Positions 51,173-60,896 of a stretch of DNA of 64,000 nucleotides are shown in pieces (position 1 is the stretch's first letter; every line of letters starts with the position of its first letter). The translations under genes were made by a program, and so were the position numbers. A model generated the notes under the pieces. It saw only the letters and a list, made by a program, of their open reading frames with translations, did no database searches and was not told the origin of the DNA. The DNA lies in NCBI RefSeq assembly GCF_052089425.1, contig NZ_JBQCZW010000002.1, forward strand, positions 1 to 64,000, written 5' to 3'. The stretch comes from Ancrocorticia sp052089425. GTDB taxonomy: Bacteria > Actinomycetota > Actinomycetes > Actinomycetales > Actinomycetaceae.

Positions 51173-52421
51173 CTTCGTTCGGCGATTCCGCGGAATGCCA
51201 CTGGCACGGTCAGTTCGTGATTACCTACTGTGGTTTGATGGCTTTGTGTTCCACAAGCGCGACAGGATGGGCCCGATCCAGCCCAAGACCGTCGTGTTTG
51301 AAAGCTACGCTGGGAGAAACTATTCGTGCTCGCCCCGAGCGATTTACGAGTACATGGCGGACTCGAACGAGTTTAGCGAATGGAAGTTCATCTGGGCCCT
51401 AGACGATTCCGCGATGATCCCTGACGCTCTTGTGAAGAACCCTCGCACCAAGATTGTCCGCTACGAGTCCCCTGAATACTTCCGTGCCTACGGTACGGCC
51501 CAGTACTGGGTCACCAATGCGATGCTTCCTGCCGCAGTCCGCAAGCGGAAGGGACAAAAGATGCTGCAGTGCTGGCACGGGACCTCTCTGAAGCGGCTCC
51601 GAGCAGACGTGCTGGGAACAAAGAAGAACATCAATGGCGCTCGCGATTACCGCCGTAAGAATCGCCTTGATGTTCCGCGTTTTGACGCCTTTACCTTTCA
51701 ATCCGCGTTCGGTGAGCGGACGCTCGCCGGGGCCTTCCAACTGGAGCGTTTCGGTAGGGGCGTTCAGCGGCTGCGGTACGGCCTACCGCGCAACACCAAG
51801 CTCTTCGAATACGGGCAAGCCGATATCCAGCGGATTCGCGCAGAGTTGGGTGTGCCAGAGGGAAAAAAGATCGTGTTCTACGCGCCCACGTGGCGCGATG
51901 ATTCCCTTGATGAGAAGAACGGGTACGTGTTCCGCGAGCCCATCGATTACACGAAACTTGCAGAAGGCTTGGGCAGCGATGCCGTGATGCTATTCCGGGC
52001 TCACTACATGATCACCGAGCGCCCAGATTTTGAGGAGTTTGCCGGTCGGATCATTGATGCCTCCACCGTGGCTGACATCAACGATCTGTATGCGGTTGCC
52101 GATGTGCTCATCACTGATTACTCCTCGGTGTTCTTTGACTATGCGGCTCTTTGCCGTCCCGTGGTGTTCTTCATGAAGGATCTGGCGAACTATCGTGATC
52201 ACTTGCGAGGCTTCTACATGGATCTAGAGGATCTTCCTGGCCCTGTCGTACTGGACGAAGAAGATCTGATCACGAAACTCACCGCGGCACTGGACGCCCA
52301 TGAGAGTGCAGAGTTGTTGTCCGGTAAAGCAGAGTTGCCTTCCGGCGAATACGAATCGTGGGATAGTCCTGAAACAACGCGTCAGGTTGTGCAAGCGTTC
52401 TTTGGAAACCATATTTCATGA
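51159..52421 (+). CDS. CDP-glycerol glycerophosphotransferase family protein 2
   Basis: A 420-residue polymerase of the same family. It shows LQCWHGTSLKRLR (catalytic HGT), FYAPTWRDD, LFRAHYMI and the donor-site VLITDYSSVFFDYA. The N-terminal FESYAGRNYSCSPRAIYEYM is characteristic of TagF-like catalytic domains. Near the C-terminus SAELLSGKAELPSGEYE contains a short duplicated peptide, another small in-frame expansion. It overlaps the preceding gene and is followed after 150 bases by the exporter genes. Confidence 0.92.
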   Translation: MTIRDFVRRFRGMPLARSVRDYLLWFDGFVFHKRDRMGPIQPKTVVFESYAGRNYSCSPRAIYEYMADSNEFSEWKFIWALDDSAMIPDALVKNPRTKIVRYESPEYFRAYGTAQYWVTNAMLPAAVRKRKGQKMLQCWHGTSLKRLRADVLGTKKNINGARDYRRKNRLDVPRFDAFTFQSAFGERTLAGAFQLERFGRGVQRLRYGLPRNTKLFEYGQADIQRIRAELGVPEGKKIVFYAPTWRDDSLDEKNGYVFREPIDYTKLAEGLGSDAVMLFRAHYMITERPDFEEFAGRIIDASTVADINDLYAVADVLITDYSSVFFDYAALCRPVVFFMKDLANYRDHLRGFYMDLEDLPGPVVLDEEDLITKLTAALDAHESAELLSGKAELPSGEYESWDSPETTRQVVQAFFGNHIS

Positions 52422-52572
52422 GTGGCGCCACGGTGTTTGCGCCTGTGCTGCGGTAAAATCAAGCCGGTTGCGCCACAATCCATGCTCGTTTTTTGGAAAG
52501 TGTGGCTAGAGAGGGCATTATGGGGGTCGCAAGTGTTCAGGTACGTGAATCGAGGAGAATTGGCTAGGGAAC

Positions 52573-53448
52573 ATGACTGAAGGTGAATCGGTGCCTCCCG
52601 AGTTCAAGGCAATTCAAGCTAAGCCACCCTTGTTCAAGTACTTGGCCCAAACGTGGGAGCGGCTTCCATTCTCTGCCTATCTCGCGTGGTACCAAGTCTT
52701 TACGGCTAACGCACGCACCAAAGTGGGCCTCGGATGGGTCATTCTGCGCCCGCTTCTGAACGCCGGCGTGTATGGCGTGATCTTCGGTCTCCTTCTGGGC
52801 AGCTCGCGGCCACCGAACTACATCTCCTTCCTCCTTATTGGAGTGTTTCTCTACGAATTTTTCTCTGCCACCATGCGTGGCGGTTCAAACTCCGTTATCT
52901 ATAATGAATCGCTGATTAAGACCATCTCATTTCCTCGGCTAGCGCTTCCAGTATCGGCCGTGATTCGCGAGCTCATCAACATCGCCTTTGTGTTACTAGT
53001 CATGGTGATCCTGCTTGTTGTCATACCCGTGAAGGTGGACGGCCAGTGGGAGCTGGCAAACCCGGTGCAGTGGAGCTGGTTGCTCATCGTCCCGATCATG
53101 GTGCTGTACACGCTCTTCTGTTTTGGAGTTGCGGCGTTCTGCGGGCGCCTCACCGTTCACTTCAGGGACTTCACAAGCTTCCTGCCCTTTATCAGACGAT
53201 TGCTCATGTACGGTTCGGGCGTTATCTTCGCCTTGGAAAACCTCCTGAGCGATTACCCCACGGCTCTCCACATCTTGCAGTTCAACCCGATTCACGCGTT
53301 CCTCGCACTGGCTCGTGGCGCCTTCCTATCTGAGTATCCCGTTGTGACCCAAGATTGGTTCGTTGCTCTGGGTGCCACCGCGATTATGTTGCCGCTGGGC
53401 GTTTGGTATTTCTGGAGAGGAGAGCAGATCTATGGCCGCTCTGAATGA
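52573..53448 (+). CDS. Wall-polymer ABC exporter permease (TagG-like, ABC-2 type)
   Basis: A 291-residue ABC-2 permease with six predicted helices. The N-terminal cytoplasmic arm PPLFKYLAQTWERLPFSAYLAWYQVFTANARTKVGLGWVILRPLLNAGVYGVIFGLLLG has the amphipathic start usual for TagG/Wzm polymer exporters. FRDFTSFLPFIRRLLMYGSGVIF matches the family's central loop. It would move lipid-linked polymer across the membrane with the ATPase encoded next, whose start lies inside its last codons. Confidence 0.92.
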   Translation: MTEGESVPPEFKAIQAKPPLFKYLAQTWERLPFSAYLAWYQVFTANARTKVGLGWVILRPLLNAGVYGVIFGLLLGSSRPPNYISFLLIGVFLYEFFSATMRGGSNSVIYNESLIKTISFPRLALPVSAVIRELINIAFVLLVMVILLVVIPVKVDGQWELANPVQWSWLLIVPIMVLYTLFCFGVAAFCGRLTVHFRDFTSFLPFIRRLLMYGSGVIFALENLLSDYPTALHILQFNPIHAFLALARGAFLSEYPVVTQDWFVALGATAIMLPLGVWYFWRGEQIYGRSE

Positions 53449-54202
53449 GTCCCTCGCTGGATCCGTTTCGCCCAATACATCCGTTCTTGTCGATGATGTC
53501 AGTATCTCCTTTAAGGTCAACCTGAAATCGAAAGAGCAAGAGAAAACCAATCTCTTTGGGTTCTCCAAGAAGGAGAACTATCTGATTGACGCTGTGAAGG
53601 GTGTGAGCTTCTCAGCCGAAAAGGGCGAAGTTGTTGGCGTCATCGGAACCAACGGTTCTGGCAAGTCCACCCTCATGCGGGCGGTTGCCGGGCTGGAAAT
53701 GCCTACATCGGGCAACGTGTATGCGACAGCTAAACCGGTGCTTCTGAGCATCGGAGCTTCCCTGATCCGTGAGCTCTCTGGGGACAAGAACATCCTGCTC
53801 GGATGCTTGGCCATGGGGATGAGCTTGGATGAAGCGCGCGCGATTCATCCCAAGATTGTTGAATTCTCTGGTTTGGGCGAATCGATCGGGCTTCCGATGC
53901 GTACGTATTCGTCAGGCATGTCTGCGCGGCTGCGTTTCTCCATTACCACGGCGGTGCCACGCGAGATCCTGATCGTTGACGAAGCGTTGGCAGTGGGTGA
54001 CGCTGATTTCCGGACGAAGAGCGCGGCACGTATCCAACAGCTCAAGGAAGCTGCCGGAACCGTGTTCATCGTCAGCCACTCGATGAAGGAGATCGTGAGT
54101 AACTGTACCCGCGTGCTGTGGCTCAACAAGGGAGACCTTATGGCTGATGGAGATCCCAAGGGAGTTATCGGGGAATACCGGGAGTTCCGGAACCCCAAGT
54201 AA
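53432..54202 (+). CDS. Wall-polymer ABC exporter ATPase (TagH-like)
   Basis: The 256-residue partner of the permease. A TagH-type N-terminal extension (LVDDVSISFKVNLKSKEQEKTNL) precedes Walker A IGTNGSGKSTLMRA, the signature is TYSSGMSARLRFSI and Walker B ILIVDEALAVGDADFR. SHSMKEI is the H-loop. YSSGM in place of LSGGQ is typical of Wzt/TagH polysaccharide ATPases. It lacks the long C-terminal carbohydrate-binding domain of Wzt. ATG 53432 has a GGAGAGGAGAG site and overlaps the permease gene by 17 bases. Confidence 0.93.
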   Translation: MAALNESLAGSVSPNTSVLVDDVSISFKVNLKSKEQEKTNLFGFSKKENYLIDAVKGVSFSAEKGEVVGVIGTNGSGKSTLMRAVAGLEMPTSGNVYATAKPVLLSIGASLIRELSGDKNILLGCLAMGMSLDEARAIHPKIVEFSGLGESIGLPMRTYSSGMSARLRFSITTAVPREILIVDEALAVGDADFRTKSAARIQQLKEAAGTVFIVSHSMKEIVSNCTRVLWLNKGDLMADGDPKGVIGEYREFRNPK

Positions 54203-54297
54203 TCGCTCTACGAGCCGATGCCCAAGCATTCACAATCGCATCTATAACAAGTGAAGTCACCATGGTAAGCCGAACGAATCGAGAGGAACGGGCGTCC

Positions 54298-56172
54298 GTG
54301 AACAACAGCAAGGAAGTATCTGGAGCCATGCCTCAGGCCGTCAAGGGAACCCTGCTAGATCTCGATGCCGTGATCACCTCCATCGAGTGGCACGAGAATA
54401 TCCATTTGCGTTTGACGTTGGATATATCGGGCCGCATTACGCAGCCACTGCCAGTGGCCAGTGAATCGCACGGGGAACTGTCAGGTGAAGCGGTAGAAGC
54501 CGATCACTACTGCGAGTTCTTCCCTGATGCCACCAACGGATTGGCGAAGGCTGTAGCCCGCCAGAAGGGTGCAGACGCCAAAGCCGTGGGTGAGGCCCCT
54601 GAACCTGCCGCACTTGAGCTGACATGGGATAATGTGCCTGACGGTGATGACCTGAAGGGCCTGCAGTTTATGTTCCTCGGCGGACACTCCGGGTACTTCT
54701 TGGAGGCGGCTCAGCTAGGTCGCGGCGTGTACGCCGTGGAAATGAACATCACGAACTTCTTCGAGCGCAAGGCGATCCCTAACGGTACCTGGGCCATCGT
54801 GCCTGTTCTGAATGGCAAGCTAGGTGTTCCGGCCCGGATGCCGCTGTCCGAAGCGGACAAGCTGCTCCTCTACTCGCGCAACTACGTATACAACCAGAAC
54901 TTTTCTGCCTACACAGTCACCTTCCGTTTCACAGAGGATGACGTCCGGCCCGAGCTTCGCACGCTGGCATACGCCTTCGGGCGCGGCCGCGGGAAGTCGA
55001 AGGCCTCACTGCCTCGCAAAGTAGCCAACAAGCTCCTCGGCAAAGATTCTCGTAAGCGGGTTTTGAACTCCGTCTACTGGACCGCACGCCGCTCGCGAAA
55101 GCCTGAAAAGCCGGTGGTCCTCCTAGCATCAGAAGCCCGCACGTCCCTCGGAGGAAACCTCGAAGCTATTCGGGACAGGCTTCTAGAACGTGGCTTGGAT
55201 AAAGACTTCACGATTACCGAGAACTGCATGCTCCCTAGCGACCGTTCGCTTCAGCAGCGAATCCGTCAAGTGGAGATGATCGCGAATGCTGACATCCTCA
55301 TTGTGGACGATTACTTTGCCTCGTTGGAAACACTGAAGATGGATCCAAAGACGGAGATCATCCAAGCGTGGCATGCCGGCGTCGGCTTTAAATCGGTGGG
55401 ATACTCGCGGTTCGGGAACTACGGGTCTCCCGTGCTGCGCAACCCACACCGTTTCTATGACCACGCGATCGTTGGGTCCAAGAACCTTATACCGGTGTAC
55501 GCGGATGTGTTCGGAATCGAGGAGTCCGCCATCGTGCCAACGGGGCTCCCGCGTATCGATCACTTCTTGTCCGAAGAGGGCAAGGAGAAGGCTCTCAAGG
55601 AGTTTAAGGCCGCCTACCCACAGGCCGAGGGCAAGAAGCTCATCGTTTTCGCGCCTACGTTCCGTGGGCGCGGGATGAACGATGCCTATTACGATTACTC
55701 GCGCCTCGATTTCGACGCTCTCTATGAGCTGTGTGGTGAGAATACGGTGTTTGGCTTCCGTATGCATCATTTCATCACTGAGCCTGTGCCGATTCGCAGT
55801 GATCAGAAGGATCGGTTCATCGATCTGACGCACTATCACGATGGGCTGGGCCTGCTCCATTCGGCGGACGTCCTCATCTCTGATTACTCGTCCATCATCT
55901 ACGAGTACTCGCTACTCAATCGCCCGATGCTGTTCTTCGCCTATGACAGGGACTTGTACGCTGCCACTCGTGGATTCCATCGTGATTACGACGAGACGGC
56001 ACCCGGAAAGGTCTGCCTTTCCTTCGATGAACTCCTAGAATCGTTGAAGAACGAGGATTACGAGCTGGAAAAGGCCGAGGCCTTCAGGCAAGAAAACTTT
56101 GACAGGATCGATACTCATTCATCCGATCGTTTTATCGATTGGCTCATACTTGGGAAGCAACCTCAGGAGTAA
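54298..56172 (+). CDS. CDP-glycerol glycerophosphotransferase family protein 3 (two-domain)
   Basis: A 624-residue polymerase. The first 230 or so residues form a beta-rich region of unknown role. The TagF-like catalytic domain follows, with AWHAGVGFKSVGYSRFG, FAPTFRGRGMND, FGFRMHHFI and VLISDYSSIIYEYSLLNRPMLFF. The long form suggests a processive chain extender. GTG 54298 has GAGAGGAACGG about ten bases upstream; ATG 54262 is in frame but poorly served. It is followed after three bases by the cytidylyltransferase, so they are one operon. Confidence 0.88.
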   Translation: MNNSKEVSGAMPQAVKGTLLDLDAVITSIEWHENIHLRLTLDISGRITQPLPVASESHGELSGEAVEADHYCEFFPDATNGLAKAVARQKGADAKAVGEAPEPAALELTWDNVPDGDDLKGLQFMFLGGHSGYFLEAAQLGRGVYAVEMNITNFFERKAIPNGTWAIVPVLNGKLGVPARMPLSEADKLLLYSRNYVYNQNFSAYTVTFRFTEDDVRPELRTLAYAFGRGRGKSKASLPRKVANKLLGKDSRKRVLNSVYWTARRSRKPEKPVVLLASEARTSLGGNLEAIRDRLLERGLDKDFTITENCMLPSDRSLQQRIRQVEMIANADILIVDDYFASLETLKMDPKTEIIQAWHAGVGFKSVGYSRFGNYGSPVLRNPHRFYDHAIVGSKNLIPVYADVFGIEESAIVPTGLPRIDHFLSEEGKEKALKEFKAAYPQAEGKKLIVFAPTFRGRGMNDAYYDYSRLDFDALYELCGENTVFGFRMHHFITEPVPIRSDQKDRFIDLTHYHDGLGLLHSADVLISDYSSIIYEYSLLNRPMLFFAYDRDLYAATRGFHRDYDETAPGKVCLSFDELLESLKNEDYELEKAEAFRQENFDRIDTHSSDRFIDWLILGKQPQE

Positions 56173-56175
56173 CTG

Positions 56176-56904
56176 ATGAATATAGCCGTTCTGTTCGCCG
56201 GTGGAGTTGGCTCGCGTATGAAGGCGGGCACCGTACCCAAGCAGTTCTTGGAGATCCATGGCAAGCCTGTCATTGTGCACACTCTCGAGCTGTTCGAACA
56301 CCACCCGGAGATTGACGCCATTGCCGTGGCTATTCTTCCCTCCGCACGGGCGGAGCTGGAGAAGCTCATCCGCCGCTTCGATATTGAGAAGGTTCGCTGG
56401 GTGGTGGATGGCGGAGCAACTGGTCAAGAGTCTCGTCACAATGCACTCAAAGCGGTAGCCGCCGATTGCCCCGAGGATTCAGTGGTACTTGTCCATGACG
56501 GTGTACGTCCACTGATCAACGATGAGATCATCTCTCAGAACATTGATCTGGTGAAGCGCGAGGGCAACGCGATCACGTGCTCAAAGGTCACGGAAACCAT
56601 CGTGGAATCCCACGAGCATATCCTCACCGATGTTATTCCGCGCGATCACCTTTACGCTGCTCAGGCGCCGCAGAGCTTTAAGCTCGGGGAGATTCTGGAC
56701 CTGTACGATCGCGCCGTCAGTGAGGGCGAAAACGATTCGATTGATTCCTGCTCACTGATGCATCGGTACGGCAAGGTAATCCACCGGATTACCGGGCCAA
56801 AGAGCAATATCAAGATCACCACTGCCGATGATCTATATATCGCGCGAACATACTTCAGCATCATCGAAAACCAGCAGCTCTATGGAATGCCAGGCGGGGA
56901 ATAG
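56176..56904 (+). CDS. IspD/TarI-family cytidylyltransferase
   Basis: A 242-residue CTP:polyol-phosphate or sugar-phosphate cytidylyltransferase. AVLFAGGVGSRMKAGTVPKQFLEI is the CTP-binding loop with the Arg and Lys, GQESRHNALKA and VLVHDGVRPLI follow, and IKITTADDLYIA is the end motif. The context (four CDP-glycerol-type polymerases) favours TarI-like ribitol-5-phosphate or a related substrate over IspD. An IspD role cannot be ruled out. No TarJ-type alcohol dehydrogenase is next to it; its partner is an extended SDR whose gene begins two bases downstream. Confidence 0.85.
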   Translation: MNIAVLFAGGVGSRMKAGTVPKQFLEIHGKPVIVHTLELFEHHPEIDAIAVAILPSARAELEKLIRRFDIEKVRWVVDGGATGQESRHNALKAVAADCPEDSVVLVHDGVRPLINDEIISQNIDLVKREGNAITCSKVTETIVESHEHILTDVIPRDHLYAAQAPQSFKLGEILDLYDRAVSEGENDSIDSCSLMHRYGKVIHRITGPKSNIKITTADDLYIARTYFSIIENQQLYGMPGGE

Positions 56905-56905
56905 C

Positions 56906-57961
56906 GTGTCACAGATCAGCTCAGTTGTTTCAGAGGACGTTCAGAACATCGCGGCGTTGGATCTGCCGTGGGCCGATCTTCGCGGTGCCAAGATCCTCGT
57001 GACGGGTGCCTCGGGCATGATCCCTTCCTACAGTGTTCTGAGCCTGCTTGCTGCCAACGATGCTCATGATCTGGGCGTCACCGTTTACGCTTTGGCGCGT
57101 AACGCTGACAAGATGCACGCGCTGTATGGGGATCTGCTGGAGCGTGATGATCTGCAGTTCATTCAGCAAGACGTTGTCAGTCCCATCGAAGGCCTTGAGG
57201 GCGTGACGCACGTTATCCACGGAGCGAGCGCCGCCCAACCCAAGCGGCACTCTGCTGATCCCGCCGGAACCATCTCGGCCAACATTCTGGGAACCTACAA
57301 TCTTCTCGAGTTTTGCCGCCGGGTGGGTGCCACGTCTTTCACCGTCATGTCCTCGGCGGAGATCTACGGAAACGTGCCGGGCGAAGTGAAGCTTATCGAG
57401 GAAGATCAGTACGGCGGTGTGGACATCCTCAATCCTCGCGCCTGCTATACCGAGGGCAAGCGGGCTTCGGAAACCTTCAGCGCCGTGTACAACTACCAGT
57501 ACGGCATTAAGAACACCGTGGCACGGTTCGGGCACATCTACGGGCCGGGAATCGCGCTGGATGATGGCCGCGTTCAGGCAGACTTCGCACGCGACACCTT
57601 CAATGGCCAGAACATCGTCATGAAGTCCGCTGGCCTTCCCCAACGTTCCTACACCTACATTGGAGACGCTGTTGCCGGCATGTTCACGGCCATCCTCAAG
57701 GGGGAGGCCGGGGCCTACAACGTGTCCGACAATTCTGGCCTAGTCTCCATTCGGCAGCTGGCAGAAGCCTTCCTCGCCTCACGCCCAGAAAAGCACCTTG
57801 AGCTCAAGTTCGAGACGGAAAGCGATGCCTTCGCCACGAACAAGGTGGCGTTCCAGGGACTCTCCGGGACGAAGCTTGAGGGCCTTGGCTGGAAGCCGCA
57901 AGTTGCCCTTGCTGATGGAGTAGACCGATGGCTTCGGCACCTTGAAGAGGTTGAGAGCTGA
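56906..57961 (+). CDS. NAD-dependent epimerase/dehydratase (extended SDR)
   Basis: A 351-residue sugar-nucleotide-type SDR. It contains KILVTGASGMIPSYSVLSLL (GxxGxxP variant of the NAD loop), THVIHGASAAQPKRH, FTVMSSAEIYGN with the Ser, and YTEGKRASETF giving the YxxxK pair. This resembles UDP-glucuronate decarboxylase or GDP-mannose dehydratase-type enzymes. GTG 56906 follows GGCGGGGA by five bases and lies just after the cytidylyltransferase stop. Coupling to that gene suggests the two make one activated building block, perhaps a CDP-linked sugar or polyol; this is inferred. Confidence 0.85.
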   Translation: MSQISSVVSEDVQNIAALDLPWADLRGAKILVTGASGMIPSYSVLSLLAANDAHDLGVTVYALARNADKMHALYGDLLERDDLQFIQQDVVSPIEGLEGVTHVIHGASAAQPKRHSADPAGTISANILGTYNLLEFCRRVGATSFTVMSSAEIYGNVPGEVKLIEEDQYGGVDILNPRACYTEGKRASETFSAVYNYQYGIKNTVARFGHIYGPGIALDDGRVQADFARDTFNGQNIVMKSAGLPQRSYTYIGDAVAGMFTAILKGEAGAYNVSDNSGLVSIRQLAEAFLASRPEKHLELKFETESDAFATNKVAFQGLSGTKLEGLGWKPQVALADGVDRWLRHLEEVES

Positions 57962-58017
57962 CGGCTCATCCACAAATACCTCCGCGCACCTGCGGAGCGC
58001 TGTGACAGGCAAAGCTT

Positions 58018-58039
58018 AACCGATCCCACGGGGTCGGTT
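58018..58039. terminator. Hairpin between convergent polymer genes
   Basis: AACCGATCCC and GGGGTCGGTT pair around AC, with one G-T pair. It lies between the SDR stop at 57961 and the stop of the minus-strand polymerase at 58067, followed by a second GGGTCGGT copy. Confidence 0.55.
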
Positions 58040-58066
58040 CCCGCAGGGTCGGTCAAGTGGTGGGAT

Positions 58067-60001
58067 CTAGCGAAGTCCTTTAAGGACCCGCTTAGCGGGC
58101 TTGCCGATTGCGCGGTATACCTTAGAGGCAGCCTGATGGCGCCGCGTACCGTGCGGGAAATGGTGCTTGAGGCGGGCTTTTAGCGCGGGTTTGGGCACCG
58201 GCGTTGCTGCGGGGTCTGGGGCAATGGCCGTCGGCCTGCATGCGTAGGATGCAACGGCCAGTTCAAAGTTCGATAGTCCGGGTCCAAGCAGAAGGTTGTC
58301 GAAATGGGCATCGTCAAGTCGGCGGCGGTACTCGCGCGAAAATAGTTGGTTGAGGACTCGGTCATGAGCAAGTAACCTCTGCACTTTGCGGAGAGTGAGG
58401 TTCTCGCGTTCAGCGAATGCCTTGTACGCAGATCGCTCTTCAGGAAGAAGCAACGGCGTGGTCCTCACGTAGGAAACTGTCGAGAGGTTCTGTTTGAGAG
58501 CCTTGATGCCCTTAAGCGAGTCACGTCTTAACGTTGCATTCTTTTCAATCACAACAGTGGTTTGCACGTTGGCTGATCTGCCTGATTCAATTGCTTGCCG
58601 TAAGAACTTCGTCTCTTCCCGATCCTTCCCAGAAGGCCCAGCCCAGTACACAACTGTTGGGCGGGAGTCTCTGGCCGAGCGCACTCGGGTCTCGCCAGTG
58701 TAATCCTTGAAAAAGAAGTTCACAGCGCGTTCGGTGGCTCTGCCGTCTTCGCGGGGACAGAACCGGTGTTGGGCGCGAGCGTAGCGTTCGCCTTGAAGTG
58801 GCGCGGCTACTAGATCAGCCTTATTGGGAACCTCCGCCAGAGCAGCTGCGGATGCTTCAACAGCGCTGAGGAGTTCTGTGCGCGAGCCTGCAACGGTTCC
58901 TGGCAGTTCGTCCGTTGTCAGGTTGAGCCCGCGGGTTGCGGCATACTCGTCAAGGTCATACAGATAGTGAATGATCGGGCGCCCGGTCGGGATGAAATCG
59001 AAGAAGATGCTGGAGTAGTCGGTGATCAGGATGTCCACAACAGCAAGCAGTTCGTTCGAACTGATTTCGTGGGGTGGAATCGTCACATTGCCGAGCTTTT
59101 CGCCGACTATCCGGTCTTTGACCTTCTTGTCCATCCTGTGGTGTCCGCGATACAGGAGATGGATGTCGAGCTTCGCGAGGTCCGTTAGATCCGTCAGCAG
59201 TTGCTCGGAATCGACGACGTCTTTCCCTCCCTCGGCTCTCCATGTAGGGGCATACAGAACAACGGGTTTAGCCGAAGCCACATCATCCTGATCTTCGCCA
59301 AGACCAAGAATTGTGCGTAGGGAAAAGGTCTTTTCTGCGGAAGCATCAATAGTAGTGTCCACTCGGGGGTATCCGGTTTCCGCTACTAATGCCGTTGATG
59401 TTCCTGTCATCGAATAAGCGGAGAGGACAGCGTCGGTCATGAACTGACAGGGCGTTACCACGTGGGTTGCTTTGAGGAACGATGCCGCCCCCTGCCACGA
59501 TCCAAAACGTGCTTTGGGTGTGTCGCGTCCCAGTGCCTTGTAAGGGATTCCGTGCCAGGTGTTGAGGTACCTTTGTTCGCTGCGCCTAGTGAAATACTCC
59601 GGAAGGTTGGCATTTCCGATGATGTGCCCTGCACATGCGAGGAAGTAAGCATAGGCATCCGAATGACGATGCACAAACACAACCTTGTCGGATCCGCGAT
59701 ACTGCCGCGGAATACTATCCTGATCGTTGACAGACCATACGTGCAAGAAATCCTTGTACTCCTCGTGTTTCTCAAGATAGTCGAAGATTGCGAAGGGATT
59801 GTCGCCCATTCTGGAGCCTGACATGGTCTCGTAGAACACGATGGATGGGTTTACCGGAAGAGTCTGGCTGTATCGCCCATAGACTTGATGGGTTTTATCA
59901 GTGCCTCCGAGGGGTCCGTTCCAGAATGTAGTCAGAGCCTCTGTTCCGCGTTCGCGGGCTTCCTGCTCTGCTGCTTCGACAATCTCCCTAGGCGTTGGCA
60001 T
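58067..60001 (-). CDS. CDP-glycerol glycerophosphotransferase family protein 4 (with C-terminal domain)
   Basis: A 644-residue protein with the catalytic domain first: VFYETMSGSRMGDNPFAIFDYL, NTWHGIPYKALGRDTP, VLYAPTWRAEGGK, LLYRGHHRMDKK and ILITDYSSIFFDFIPTGRPI. Residues of about 430-640 form an additional domain (VVYWAGPSGKDREETKFLRQAI and so on), seemingly a nucleotide-fold module, with a basic C-terminal tail. GAGGTAAGC precedes the ATG at 60001. It is the only polymerase on the minus strand, in a set with the acyltransferases and the pyruvyltransferase, so it may make a separate part of the polymer. Confidence 0.88.
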   Translation of the reverse strand: MPTPREIVEAAEQEARERGTEALTTFWNGPLGGTDKTHQVYGRYSQTLPVNPSIVFYETMSGSRMGDNPFAIFDYLEKHEEYKDFLHVWSVNDQDSIPRQYRGSDKVVFVHRHSDAYAYFLACAGHIIGNANLPEYFTRRSEQRYLNTWHGIPYKALGRDTPKARFGSWQGAASFLKATHVVTPCQFMTDAVLSAYSMTGTSTALVAETGYPRVDTTIDASAEKTFSLRTILGLGEDQDDVASAKPVVLYAPTWRAEGGKDVVDSEQLLTDLTDLAKLDIHLLYRGHHRMDKKVKDRIVGEKLGNVTIPPHEISSNELLAVVDILITDYSSIFFDFIPTGRPIIHYLYDLDEYAATRGLNLTTDELPGTVAGSRTELLSAVEASAAALAEVPNKADLVAAPLQGERYARAQHRFCPREDGRATERAVNFFFKDYTGETRVRSARDSRPTVVYWAGPSGKDREETKFLRQAIESGRSANVQTTVVIEKNATLRRDSLKGIKALKQNLSTVSYVRTTPLLLPEERSAYKAFAERENLTLRKVQRLLAHDRVLNQLFSREYRRRLDDAHFDNLLLGPGLSNFELAVASYACRPTAIAPDPAATPVPKPALKARLKHHFPHGTRRHQAASKVYRAIGKPAKRVLKGLR

Positions 60002-60036
60002 GTGTGCTTACCTCGATCTGTGCAGTCTTGTATGTT

Positions 60037-60816
60037 TTACCGTGCCAAGAATCGTCCGATCCGTCGCCGTACTCGGACGAACCTTCCCGGTTTTGGCAAC
60101 GATACAACAGCGGGCTCGGAGTTTTCTGTCTTATTCCAAAATGCCTCACTTTTGCGCTGACCGGATGGCATCGTCTCCGTTCCCAATGGGTTCTTGTCAA
60201 GATTTGGCCGTTCCCAAGCGACATTCTTTCGCACGACCCGTGCTGGTACTCCTGCTGCCACGGCGTTGTTAGGCACGTCCTTCGTGACGATGCTTCGGAA
60301 ACCGATAATGGAGCCAGATCCTATCGTGACTCCACCGAAGATGGCGGCGTATTTGCCAATCCACACATGCTCGCCGATTGTTATGTCGCGAGCCGGGTTT
60401 GTTCGAAGCCCAGTCCCGATATCATAAATTGCATGTGTATCATCGGTTCGAATCTCCACACTGGACGCCAGCATGCAGTCGTCTCCAAGTGTGACTGAAG
60501 CACCCTCAGAGGCACGAACGAAAGCCTTTGAGGCAGCCCCAACGTTCGATCCGATCGTGATACGTGACTGCTGTCCCAATACCAGTCCGAAGCGTAGCCC
60601 TGTTCGGTTCTTTGTGGCGGCGGCGATCTCTACCAAGCTCTCATCAGCTGTGAACTTCACCGAAAGGAAGGCGATCTTCACTGGATCTCCCACTTTCAGC
60701 ACGTTGTTAGAGCCGACAAACTCGATACGAATGTTCTTCGTTACTGGAGGTCCGCTGTACTCGATGCGATTTCCTTGTTCGTCTTCATATGGCTCAAGTG
60801 TGGTAAGGGTGGACAT
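60037..60816 (-). CDS. Left-handed beta-helix acyltransferase
   Basis: A 259-residue hexapeptide-repeat O-acyltransferase of the CatB/WcaF/NeuD-like type. Hexapeptide turns run from about residue 75 to 190: ITIGSNVGAASKAFVRASEGASVTLGDDCMLAS, then HAIYDIGTG, DITIGEHVWIGKYAAIFGGVTIGSGSIIGFRSIVTKDVPNNAVAAGVPARVVRKNV, the standard end. A basic tail (RFVRVRRRIGRFLAR) may hold it at the membrane. ATG 60816 follows GAGGAG by twelve bases. It is a close paralogue of the C-terminal half of the gene at 62566. Likely role: acetylation of the wall polymer precursor. Confidence 0.88.
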   Translation of the reverse strand: MSTLTTLEPYEDEQGNRIEYSGPPVTKNIRIEFVGSNNVLKVGDPVKIAFLSVKFTADESLVEIAAATKNRTGLRFGLVLGQQSRITIGSNVGAASKAFVRASEGASVTLGDDCMLASSVEIRTDDTHAIYDIGTGLRTNPARDITIGEHVWIGKYAAIFGGVTIGSGSIIGFRSIVTKDVPNNAVAAGVPARVVRKNVAWERPNLDKNPLGTETMPSGQRKSEAFWNKTENSEPAVVSLPKPGRFVRVRRRIGRFLAR

Positions 60817-60896
60817 AATTATCAGTTGCTCCTCGTAGGTTGGGCCTAGGTGCGAATGCACATAGAGGGAGGCCGTTGATCGCCCGAAGAATAGTT